Part shown: positions 57,088 through 64,000 of the stretch, piece after piece | How positions within the stretch are numbered: the stretch's first letter is position 1 | How the letters are laid out: each line of letters starts with the position of its first letter | Source: Rhizobium deserti | GTDB taxonomy: Bacteria; Pseudomonadota; Alphaproteobacteria; Rhizobiales; Rhizobiaceae | Assembly (NCBI RefSeq): GCF_004358025.1 | Contig: NZ_SMTL01000002.1 | Span: 1-64,000 of the forward strand | DNA length: 64,000 bases | Direction: 5' to 3' | Notes under the pieces: model-generated | Database searches by the model: none | Told to the model about the DNA's origin: nothing | The model's input: the letters and a program-made list of their open reading frames with translations, nothing else | Program-made: the position numbers and the translations under genes

Positions 57088-58311
57088 ATGACCGAACTCC
57101 ACCACAAGGCACCCACGATCCAGACCCCTTTACCCCTTCATGGGAGCTCACCTGTCGCCGTACGCACTGGAAGATCCGGCGTTGATGTAACGGTTGAAGG
57201 TCGCACCCAAAGCCCTCGGATCACGGGTGCCAAGTTGCTCTTCACGCTGCTTGTCCTTCTTCCGACAGCTGCGGCTTCGGCATACTTCTTCTTCATTGCC
57301 TCCGACATCTACGTTGCTGAGGGCAGATTCATCGTGAGGGATAGTTCAGGGGCAGTAACCAACCCGTTAGGCAACATGTTGCAAGCATTGTCCGTTGGAA
57401 GCGCAAGCACAGGTGGAGACGCTTACGCAGCTGTCGATTATCTCGAGTCGCGTAATGCTTTGGATGCACTGGATGCAGACGGGGCCTTTACTTCGATTGT
57501 CGGAAAAGAGGAAGTTGATCCGCTGATGCGCTTCCCAAGTCTCTACCGTGGCGAGACGAGAGAAGACCTATTTAGATATTATTCGAATCTGGTCACCGTA
57601 AAGTATGACCCCTCTTCAGGCATCTCGACAATCACAGCGCGCGCATTCGCTCCGGACAGCGCACAATTAGTTGTATCGAAGTTGTTGTTGCAGGCTCAGG
57701 AGTTCGTGAACAGCATGAGTGAGCAGGCGCTCAGCGACGCGCTTTCCTACGCCAGAGACGATGTCCGTTTAGCTGAAAAACGGCTGACGGAAAGTCAGGG
57801 TTTGTTAACTACCTTTAGGACTCAGACAGCGGTTTTGGATCCGGAGGCCGTAGCTAAAAGCTATCTCGCAACTGCTGACGGCCTCCGGAAACAACTGATA
57901 GAAGCGCAGACACGGCTGTCTTCAATCAATCAACTCAACGCAAGTTCGCCTGAGAAAAAAGTCCTGTCCACGCGCATCCAGAGCTTAGAACAGTCCATAG
58001 CTGATGAACAAGCACGCGTCGTTGGCAACGGGAAGTCTATGGTTTCTTTTTTTGAAGAGTACGAGCGTCTTAAACTTGAGAGCGAACTCGCGAACCAGAC
58101 GCTTGTTTCGGCCAAGGCAAACTTCGAGAAAGCCCGAATGGAGCTGATGCGAAAACAGGTCTACTTGGTGCCGGTAGTAAAGCCAAACCTTGTCGATGAT
58201 GCTCTAGAGCCAAAACGCTTCCTTTCCGTGCTTACCGTCTTCATCACATTGTTTTTGGTCTATGCAATGGGTTGGCTTCTCTATGTCAATGCGCGGGAAC
58301 ATAAGGATTGA
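57088..58311 (+). CDS. KpsE/RkpR-like capsule export inner membrane protein
   Basis: A 407-residue polysaccharide co-polymerase 3 protein that bridges the KpsMT transporter and the outer membrane channel. One membrane segment near residue 50 (LLFTLLVLLPTAAASAYFFF), a periplasmic domain with a long coiled coil (about 215-365), and a second membrane segment near 380-400 (FLSVLTVFITLFLVYAMGWL). This is the KpsE/CtrB/BexC layout, RkpR in rhizobia. Its TGA overlaps the likely TTG start of the permease gene, so the export genes are coupled. Confidence 0.9.
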   Translation: MTELHHKAPTIQTPLPLHGSSPVAVRTGRSGVDVTVEGRTQSPRITGAKLLFTLLVLLPTAAASAYFFFIASDIYVAEGRFIVRDSSGAVTNPLGNMLQALSVGSASTGGDAYAAVDYLESRNALDALDADGAFTSIVGKEEVDPLMRFPSLYRGETREDLFRYYSNLVTVKYDPSSGISTITARAFAPDSAQLVVSKLLLQAQEFVNSMSEQALSDALSYARDDVRLAEKRLTESQGLLTTFRTQTAVLDPEAVAKSYLATADGLRKQLIEAQTRLSSINQLNASSPEKKVLSTRIQSLEQSIADEQARVVGNGKSMVSFFEEYERLKLESELANQTLVSAKANFEKARMELMRKQVYLVPVVKPNLVDDALEPKRFLSVLTVFITLFLVYAMGWLLYVNAREHKD

Positions 58312-59102
58312 GCTCAGAACAAAGCCATCTTGAGTCACCAATTCGAGCAATGCCTCGAGTGGTCTTCGCGCTCCTGATGCGGGAACTATACACCCGTTTT
58401 GGTCGAGATAACATCGGCTTCCTCTGGATCATTGTTGAACCCATACTGTTTTGCTGCGCCGTCGTTTTGCTCTGGACCATCATAAAGAGCGAGCATTCGA
58501 TAGCCGTCGCACTGGTGCCATTTCTCCTCACCGGTTATATGCCTCTTCTAATGTACCGGCACACAACCGCCAGAATAATGCGGTGCATGCAAGCCAACTC
58601 CGCCCTACTCTACCACTCGAAGGTCACCATTTTTTCAATGTACACAGCACGTATCGTACTTGAGGTACTTAGTACGATAACAGCCTTCAGCATTTCATGC
58701 TTCGCGTTTTGGATCTTCGGTGTGGTGGAGGCCCCAAGAGACGTCAGTTTGATGTTGCTTGGCTGGGGGCTCTACGTCTGGATCACTGTATCTGTCTCAA
58801 TACTCGTAGGCTCGCTCAGTGAGAGGAGCGAACTGACAGAAAAAATATGGCAGCCTTTGTCCTACATCACGATCCCCCTATCAGGCACGTTCTTTATGGT
58901 GGATTGGCTAACTCCATCGATGCACGACATTGCTGCCCTTATGCCGATGATCTCTGCCGTAGAACTAATCCGGGGCGGGTATTTCGGCGACACGGTGACT
59001 GTGCATTATAACCTTGTCACTTCTTTTTACTTCTGCCTTCTTGTGACTGTAGCAGGTCTCTTCCTTCTGAAAGATGCTCGCCGCTATGTCGAAGTTGAGT
59101 AA
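58308..59102 (+). CDS. KpsM/RkpT-like capsule ABC transporter permease
   Basis: A 264-residue permease of the ABC-2 polysaccharide exporter family, six membrane segments. Markers: MRELYTRFGRDNIGFLWIIV, the amphipathic start of the family, GYMPLLMYRHTTARIMRCMQ, and PLSGTFFMVDWLTPSM. The start may be the TTG at 58308, overlapping the kpsE stop, or the ATG at 58350. With the next gene it forms the capsule exporter. Right length and order for KpsM. Confidence 0.92.
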   Translation: MSSEQSHLESPIRAMPRVVFALLMRELYTRFGRDNIGFLWIIVEPILFCCAVVLLWTIIKSEHSIAVALVPFLLTGYMPLLMYRHTTARIMRCMQANSALLYHSKVTIFSMYTARIVLEVLSTITAFSISCFAFWIFGVVEAPRDVSLMLLGWGLYVWITVSVSILVGSLSERSELTEKIWQPLSYITIPLSGTFFMVDWLTPSMHDIAALMPMISAVELIRGGYFGDTVTVHYNLVTSFYFCLLVTVAGLFLLKDARRYVEVE

Positions 59103-59132
59103 AAGCTAACGGGTGGATCTGAAGGAACTGAA

Positions 59133-59780
59133 GTGCTGGCCGCAATCGATCTGAAAAAAGTTTATCATTCACGTCAAGGACCGCACCCTGTTCTGAAAGG
59201 CGTCAATTTCTCGATAGGTACAGGTGAAAGGATGGCGGTACTTGGGAGAAACGGAGCGGGCAAATCAACCTTGATGCGGATACTCGCCGGCGTAGAACGA
59301 CCAACCTCGGGGCGCGTCGAACGGAAAATGTCGCTGTCGTGGCCGATCGGTCTTGCCGGCGGTTTTCAGGGTAGTCTAACCGGTTATGACAACATCAGAT
59401 TCATTTCCCGCGTCTATAACAAAGATATTGAAGAAGTTAACGACTTCGTGACTTCGTTTTCTGAACTCGGGAAGTTCCTTCGTGAGCCTGTAAAAACCTA
59501 TTCGTCCGGTATGCGTGCTAGGCTGGCCTTTGGGCTGTCGCTTGCAATCGAGTTTGACTGCTATCTGGTCGATGAAGTCATCTTTGTTGGGGACCAGCGC
59601 TTCCACAGAAAGTGCCAAGAAGAGCTGTTCGAGCGGGATAAGAACCGCTCTCTCATCTTGATTTCGCACGACGGGCACATTTTAAGGCAATACTGCTCGT
59701 CTGCATTAGTCCTGCACTCGGGTATGGCTAAAGTTTTTTACGACCTTGATGTCGCGTTGGATATCTACAACGCTCTTTGA
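59133..59780 (+). CDS. KpsT/RkpS-like capsule ABC transporter ATPase
   Basis: A 215-residue ATPase of the short KpsT type. Walker [10 protein letters not shown] at 38-46, signature [17 protein letters not shown] and Walker [12 protein letters not shown], with the Val-Asp-Glu arrangement of this family. GAAGGA precedes the GTG start. It lacks the C-terminal sugar-binding domain of Wzt, so it does not select O-antigen ends, which fits capsule export on a Kdo-lipid anchor. Confidence 0.93.
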   Translation: MLAAIDLKKVYHSRQGPHPVLKGVNFSIGTGERMAVLGRNGAGKSTLMRILAGVERPTSGRVERKMSLSWPIGLAGGFQGSLTGYDNIRFISRVYNKDIEEVNDFVTSFSELGKFLREPVKTYSSGMRARLAFGLSLAIEFDCYLVDEVIFVGDQRFHRKCQEELFERDKNRSLILISHDGHILRQYCSSALVLHSGMAKVFYDLDVALDIYNAL

Positions 59781-59821
59781 AGGAACCCTAGTTTCGGTTG
59801 AGTGGCTTCCTTCTAAGCTTA

Positions 59822-60880
59822 TTAGAAGATCCACCACAATAGACGCATCGGTAAAGTCCGGCGCAGGCGAGACCAAGCAAGCTTTGGCTTCAGGTTGAGG
59901 TAGCACCACACCACAAACTTCTTCCAGGCGAGTGTTTCTGAGAACTTGGCTGGGCCGTCAGCTACTATAATCCGCCAGTCCCTGTTTGTTAAACACTGGA
60001 ACCGGGTTTGTACCATACTCTTGACGCGGTCGTATTTTGGGTTAGTCATACCCGTCCGCTGGTGATCAAGAACGATAAAATTTCGCCTTAGGACCTCTAG
60101 CGTTTCGATCTCCATGCCCGCCTCGTTGTGGTGGTCGAGTTTCTTATACCCGTTGTGGGATGCTATACGGCTAACCAGATGCTGCTCCGGTGTGAAACGC
60201 GATCTGAACTCGCGCTCTAGGACGTTCGAGTGTGAAGCATGCGGATACATCTGGTAATGACGAGCATCAATTTCACTCACCGGACTCACATCCCAAAGCT
60301 TCCTGATGTCTGCAGTTTGTCCAAAGTTAAGCCAGTCCGAGAAGTGGTACGGGAGGCGTTCAAGCAAGAAAGGGTTAAGTGTAAAAAAGGGGGCAACGAC
60401 AACTTGTTGATTAAACAAGTCAGGCACCACCGCTTGCTGTGCAAGGAACTTGTAATCTTCCTCACATGCTAAGATGTTCGCTACCATCATATCGGAACGT
60501 ATTCTGAGGCAGAATTTGGTCGACACATTTTCAAGGCCGACCTTTACGGTAGCAATCATCTTATTTGTGTTATTAACCTTGTCGTCGAATTTCAGAGGTG
60601 CGATTGGAGCTTGGTAATCCGCGACAGAAAAATGGTCTACGGCTTGGCTGACTTGATCAATTACAAGCTTTCGGCGCTTTTCCAGCTCGGAGACATGCTG
60701 CTGTTGCCAAAACTGCATCTCTATAGCGCTGACATCTCGCTCAATCATAGACGCCGCAAAATGTAGGTAAGCGCCTGGATATGCCTCCCGCCACATTTCA
60801 ATTGATTTTAGAACCTCTTCTAAGTTGCCTGCTGTGACAGGACCGTGCACTAAGATAGTGAGCTCGTTCAGAGCGAACAT
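59822..60880 (-). CDS. WavE family polysaccharide biosynthesis protein
   Basis: A 352-residue protein of the WavE family, named for a Vibrio cholerae LPS core gene; likely a glycosyltransferase of GT-A-like fold. The family core NTNKMIATVKVGLENVSTKF and CLRIRSDMM near residue 130 is clear, with the R-S-D resembling a DxD-type metal site. It lies on the opposite strand to the export genes, convergent with kpsT, and starts 98 bases from the divergent unknown gene. Its acceptor is not known. Confidence 0.78.
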   Translation of the reverse strand: MFALNELTILVHGPVTAGNLEEVLKSIEMWREAYPGAYLHFAASMIERDVSAIEMQFWQQQHVSELEKRRKLVIDQVSQAVDHFSVADYQAPIAPLKFDDKVNNTNKMIATVKVGLENVSTKFCLRIRSDMMVANILACEEDYKFLAQQAVVPDLFNQQVVVAPFFTLNPFLLERLPYHFSDWLNFGQTADIRKLWDVSPVSEIDARHYQMYPHASHSNVLEREFRSRFTPEQHLVSRIASHNGYKKLDHHNEAGMEIETLEVLRRNFIVLDHQRTGMTNPKYDRVKSMVQTRFQCLTNRDWRIIVADGPAKFSETLAWKKFVVWCYLNLKPKLAWSRLRRTLPMRLLWWIF

Positions 60881-60978
60881 GTAAACCTCGATGACGATGA
60901 TAATGTGCAGTTTTATTGATAGCGGTGTCGGCGCGGAAAGTCGATTAACGGCTGCTTCTACAGTAGGTTGATTTCTTT

Positions 60979-61992
60979 ATGATCTACATTATTTTTGGGA
61001 CCTCAGGTTCATTTACAGAAGTTTGTGCTACCGCTTTATCCGCCGCCCTGGTCCACAATCGTGTCGAGCATGACTTGGTAGATGCCTCGTCTCTGACCGA
61101 ACTCGGCAAAGCAGCAGTCGCCGCACAAGGTGATGTCATCGTAGTAGCAAGAAAGCCATCAACCGACCTGATACAACATGTTAGGACGATGCAGATCTCC
61201 GCTGTAGTCGCCGCGCCGCATTGCGCATCTATGTTGGCATTCTGGCTTACTCAATCTGGTGACGCTCTGGAAGCTTGGCGTGGTACTACAGCTGAATTCA
61301 GTGGCCTGATGGGATTGGCGGCGGCCCCGCGCATCTCTCTCGTGAGACCGGTACCATTTGAGGCGTACTCTCATCTTGCAGCGAAGATCGCTCGAACTTG
61401 GCATCTCGATCCGCCTCCGTATTTTGAAGGCGCCAACGAGTTTAGCAGCAAAAACGACCTGTCAATGTCTTATCACCCGTCCCAACTAGAGCCTCTCTGG
61501 AAGAAAATCGCACCCTGGAACAAGGAACAGATCCTATCTTCTGTGCTGGAACTGGATCGCGGCCTTATCTCCGGTCTCGACTATCTCTCCATTCCCTTGA
61601 ACACTCTCACGCAGATCAGTGACCTTCAGCCTTTGGAAGGCGCCATCGATGTCACAGGCCGCGCCCGCGGCTTATTCTGTGGACCTTATGTGAGGTTGCC
61701 GATCGGACAATGGGTGGCCACGCTCGAGCTAGCAACTTCAAGCAACCTGCGCGGTGTACCCTGGATGGCGGATGTAGTACGACTTAAGGACGGTCAAGTC
61801 AAAGAGCTTGCTCGGTCAGAAGTTAAGACTGGAGAGAGGTCGTCTTGGACCATCGATTTGTCCTTCAGCAACGACGACCCAAACACTCCACTTGAAATTA
61901 GGCTTTTTGTTACCAAAGCTATATTTGATGGAACAGTATCAGTCAGGCGACTAGACATCGCACGAGAAGAAGCCGCTAAATCTCACAGATAA
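60979..61992 (+). CDS. Unrecognised 337-residue protein in the capsule locus
   Basis: I do not recognise this protein. The first 160 residues look like an alpha/beta domain (MIYIIFGTSGSFTEVCATAL, then DVIVVARKPS), but there is no Walker A, DxD or sulfate-binding loop. The C-terminal 120 residues look beta-rich (YVRLPIGQWVATLELATSS, ending in IRLFVTKAIFDGTVSVRRLD), like a carbohydrate-binding or jelly-roll module. No signal peptide or membrane segment. Convergent with the KpsC-like gene 15 bases away. A capsule-modifying or sugar-handling role is a guess from position. Confidence 0.8.
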   Translation: MIYIIFGTSGSFTEVCATALSAALVHNRVEHDLVDASSLTELGKAAVAAQGDVIVVARKPSTDLIQHVRTMQISAVVAAPHCASMLAFWLTQSGDALEAWRGTTAEFSGLMGLAAAPRISLVRPVPFEAYSHLAAKIARTWHLDPPPYFEGANEFSSKNDLSMSYHPSQLEPLWKKIAPWNKEQILSSVLELDRGLISGLDYLSIPLNTLTQISDLQPLEGAIDVTGRARGLFCGPYVRLPIGQWVATLELATSSNLRGVPWMADVVRLKDGQVKELARSEVKTGERSSWTIDLSFSNDDPNTPLEIRLFVTKAIFDGTVSVRRLDIAREEAAKSHR

Positions 61993-62007
61993 TCCCGGTC
62001 CGTCTGC

Positions 62008-63312
62008 TCATCTTTCAGGAGGAAAAAGAAGGCGCCCAATTTGACGCAGTCTCGAAGACTGGAGCTCTGCAAAGAAAAGGCCAGGGTCTCGCCGGAACTC
62101 CACTAGGTCTTCGGCGCTGGCTACTTTTTTGATGTAAGGATCTAAAATGAAGCGCAGCAGGTATCTCCAACCGAGCAAGCCGAGTGGACTGCGTAGGCCC
62201 CACTCGGCTACGCTGAATATATGAGGTCTCGGATCTTTCCAGGTTTCCGAAGTACGCCCTTGCAGGTCTGACTCCAGCAGATGAAGCGCGTCCTCGAACT
62301 CAATCGGAGATCCATTCCGCGAAAAATATCGCGGATAAAGAAGATACGCTCCGGCAAATAGCTCAATGAGTCCAAGTTTTCGCGGTCGTTCTGAACCTTC
62401 TTGTCTGTCGTCCGTCAAACCCCATCCAGCGTAGAAGGGCCGCCCAAGGACAGTTACCAACTTTTCCCGTATAAGGGCTTCAAATCCAACCAGTGAGGTT
62501 ATCGTATAGACATGGTCCACGCATTGGAGGACCTTTGAAATAGGTATATTTTCCGCCATGATGTGGCAGAGGTGCGCAACGTCTTCAGGCCGGCTTCGCG
62601 CCTCCCTAACACGGAAGATAATGTCTGGGTGAATTCGGTAGATGATTTCAGCTTCGGGATTTTCCTTAGCAGCAAGACGAACTAACTCATTGTTGGTGTG
62701 GGCGACCTTCGAGCCGTACATAACCGCCGCGTCATTCTCTACTTGCCCAACAACTAAAACTTTTTTGCGCGAACTATTCAGATAGGTCGGCAACTCCCTA
62801 TAGACGCCTCCATTGTACTTAGATATCTCGTTCTCGCATAGTCGCGCAATTCCTGCCCTAGCCCGTGAAAGTAGCGCTTCATCCGTTCGAAAGTTGTAAT
62901 CGCTCAAGATCCGCTGCAACCGCGTCCGTCTCTTCCAGTCAAAATGAGGTGCCACGTCGTCGATGGTTAACGACAATGGAATCGCTTGGCTGGCGTGAGG
63001 ATTTGCGGACCGAATAAAGCCGTCTTCAATGAAAAATATGGGCATCTGGAGATCCGCCGCAAGTTGCGTGTAAAACCCCCACCTATCAATCCCCCAAAGA
63101 AAAATGGCCGGCGATTCGCATGCTTTAATCTTCGGCTCCCATTCCCTGCCAAACTCTTCCGCACTTAAATACATGGGAGCAAATTCGAAGTGCAGATGAG
63201 GCAGTGCCTGCCTTAGGAAATCGTGTTTCCACTTCTTAAACTGAAAGCCGAATACGGTACGGATCCCGCTGTTCCCATCGACCGCCAACCCGAGAAGCTC
63301 ATGTTGTATCAC
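62008..63312 (-). CDS. KpsC-like single-domain capsule linker transferase (putative Kdo transferase)
   Basis: A 434-residue protein with the hallmarks of KpsC beta-Kdo transferases: FFIEDGFIRS at about 93-102, IYRIHPD, TSLVGFEALIREK, and GRPFYAGWGLTDDR near residue 300. KpsC of group 2 capsules has two such domains in about 670 residues; here there is one, the length of KpsS or of a half KpsC. It likely builds part of the poly-Kdo linker on lyso-phosphatidylglycerol. The start is GTG at 63312 with a poor ribosome site, so it may begin later. Read opposite to the export genes. Confidence 0.82.
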   Translation of the reverse strand: MIQHELLGLAVDGNSGIRTVFGFQFKKWKHDFLRQALPHLHFEFAPMYLSAEEFGREWEPKIKACESPAIFLWGIDRWGFYTQLAADLQMPIFFIEDGFIRSANPHASQAIPLSLTIDDVAPHFDWKRRTRLQRILSDYNFRTDEALLSRARAGIARLCENEISKYNGGVYRELPTYLNSSRKKVLVVGQVENDAAVMYGSKVAHTNNELVRLAAKENPEAEIIYRIHPDIIFRVREARSRPEDVAHLCHIMAENIPISKVLQCVDHVYTITSLVGFEALIREKLVTVLGRPFYAGWGLTDDRQEGSERPRKLGLIELFAGAYLLYPRYFSRNGSPIEFEDALHLLESDLQGRTSETWKDPRPHIFSVAEWGLRSPLGLLGWRYLLRFILDPYIKKVASAEDLVEFRRDPGLFFAELQSSRLRQIGRLLFPPER

Positions 63313-63742
63313 AGCGCAGCTAGTTCCCCATTTCGGGCATCCAGCCCTTTTTTTGTCAGTACATTTATAGGTAGAAAGTCCACAAAGTCCTACGCAAAAT
63401 GGATGTCCTATAAATCTATATCATGTCAACATTACTTCGGAGCAATTGAGAGGCTGAATGGCATCGAAACCAATTCAACTAATGAACAAAACTCAAGAAC
63501 GTGCTGTTTGGGATCTATGGAATTTAGCTGAACCGGAACAAAGGAGTTCTCCTAACACCTTTGCGCTGAAAATGGTGCAAGAAGTCGGGAGCGGCTCGAT
63601 GGACGGCAATTTGCGGAGTTAGTTATAATCGTGATAGGACACATGCCTGACCCTCAACTGTCGCCGAGGGGCGGGGTCCGGCGCAAGCAAAGGTACAAGC
63701 ACAAAGGTTCCTGTTGATCGACGATAATGCCGAGTTACCGTC
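63313..63742. other. Non-coding stretch between the capsule locus and an IS remnant
   Basis: No gene I can support in these 430 bases. Composition is mixed: AT-rich at first, where the promoter of the KpsC-like gene must lie, then GC-richer. A forward open frame at 63223-63531 is the shadow of the minus-strand gene. Confidence 0.5.
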
Positions 63743-63904
63743 AGCTTCTTCAATCTTCTGAAGCGAGAGCGGATACGTCGCAGGGTCTATCGTTCACGCG
63801 ATGAAGCTCGCCAGGATGGGTTCGGCTACATCGAAATGTTCTACAACCCGAAGCGCAAGCAGGTGAGAAACGGGATGCTATCGCCCTTCGAGTTCGAGAA
63901 GTAG
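63743..63904 (+). pseudogene. IS3-family transposase, C-terminal remnant
   Basis: The last 53 codons of an IS3-family orfB transposase: SFFNLLKRERIRRRVYRSRD near the start, IEMFYNPKRKQVRNGMLSP, then the FEFEK end and a TAG. The catalytic DDE core is missing. The first base of homology is not preceded by any IS3-like sequence, so the element was cut by a deletion or recombination. Confidence 0.82.
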
Positions 63905-64000
63905 CGCAAAACTTGACGCGAGGGTGTCTGCAAAAATTGCGGCTGTTCAACTGTTGCCGTATCACACTAGCCCTGAGGGGAGCATGAGCAGCTTTAGCTT

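Larger units (their letters stand above)
48086..64000. mobile_element. Putative genomic island downstream of tRNA-Lys
   Basis: From the tRNA 3' end onward the gene density drops, gene remnants appear, GC content falls in the capsule genes, and the right edge has an IS3 remnant. This is the pattern of an accessory island next to a tRNA. No integrase gene and no second copy of the tRNA 3' end are seen, so the right limit and the mobility are unproven; the island may be old and decayed. Confidence 0.45.

Overview
The window looks like a chromosomal segment of a Rhizobiaceae alphaproteobacterium (Rhizobium, Agrobacterium or Neorhizobium type). The evidence is the high-GC coding sequence, the gene neighbourhoods (tgt-queA-cyclophilins-coaD near gyrA; ssb beside uvrA; glnB-glnA; mfd-sdhE divergent from recG; DUF502-glmS-glmU), a bacterial phosphatidylcholine synthase, and a GTTC-N7-GTTC SOS box of the alphaproteobacterial type. 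The species cannot be named from the sequence alone.

Positions 1 to about 48,000 are dense core genome. In order they hold: an acyltransferase, a GNAT enzyme, a J-domain protein and an MFS transporter; the queuosine and cyclophilin genes with coaD; three tiny membrane ORFs; gyrA; MarC and an HPP-CBS protein; a GFA protein; ssb and uvrA around a LexA box; DUF72 and the NAD(P)HX repair enzyme; glnB-glnA behind a sigma-54 type promoter; a DMT transporter and hspQ with a heat-shock-like promoter; an IalB-family protein; a peptide-binding protein; a DsbA-family protein; another DMT transporter; mfd-sdhE and recG; DUF502, glmS and glmU; a four-gene BMP/nucleoside-type ABC importer; pcs; a UbiH-like hydroxylase; an AEC transporter; ccdA.

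A tRNA-Lys(UUU) gene at 48,010-48,085 marks an abrupt change. From 48.1 to 52.9 kb the DNA is sparse and scarred: small orphan ORFs, a chimeric aldo/keto reductase remnant, a frame-split membrane gene, two related tiny peptide genes of which one is frame-shifted, and a secreted small protein whose start region carries a hairpin and a 13-bp tandem duplication. This looks like the left side of a genomic island next to a tRNA gene; no integrase or second attachment site is visible.

From 52.9 to 63.3 kb lies a lower-GC capsular polysaccharide locus of the ABC-transporter (group 2/3) type. It carries a nucleotidyltransferase-kinase fusion, a glycosyltransferase, an EcbF/BcbF-like HAD phosphatase, a second nucleotidyltransferase, then KpsE-, KpsM- and KpsT-like export genes, and on either strand a WavE-family protein, an unrecognised 337-residue protein and a KpsC-like single-domain protein. 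The inferred scheme is: a phosphorylated precursor is made and nucleotide-activated by the first genes, polymerised on a Kdo-type linker by the transferases, and exported by KpsMTE. No KpsD/Wza outer-membrane exporter, Kdo synthesis gene or KpsF is seen here. The window ends in a truncated IS3-family transposase.
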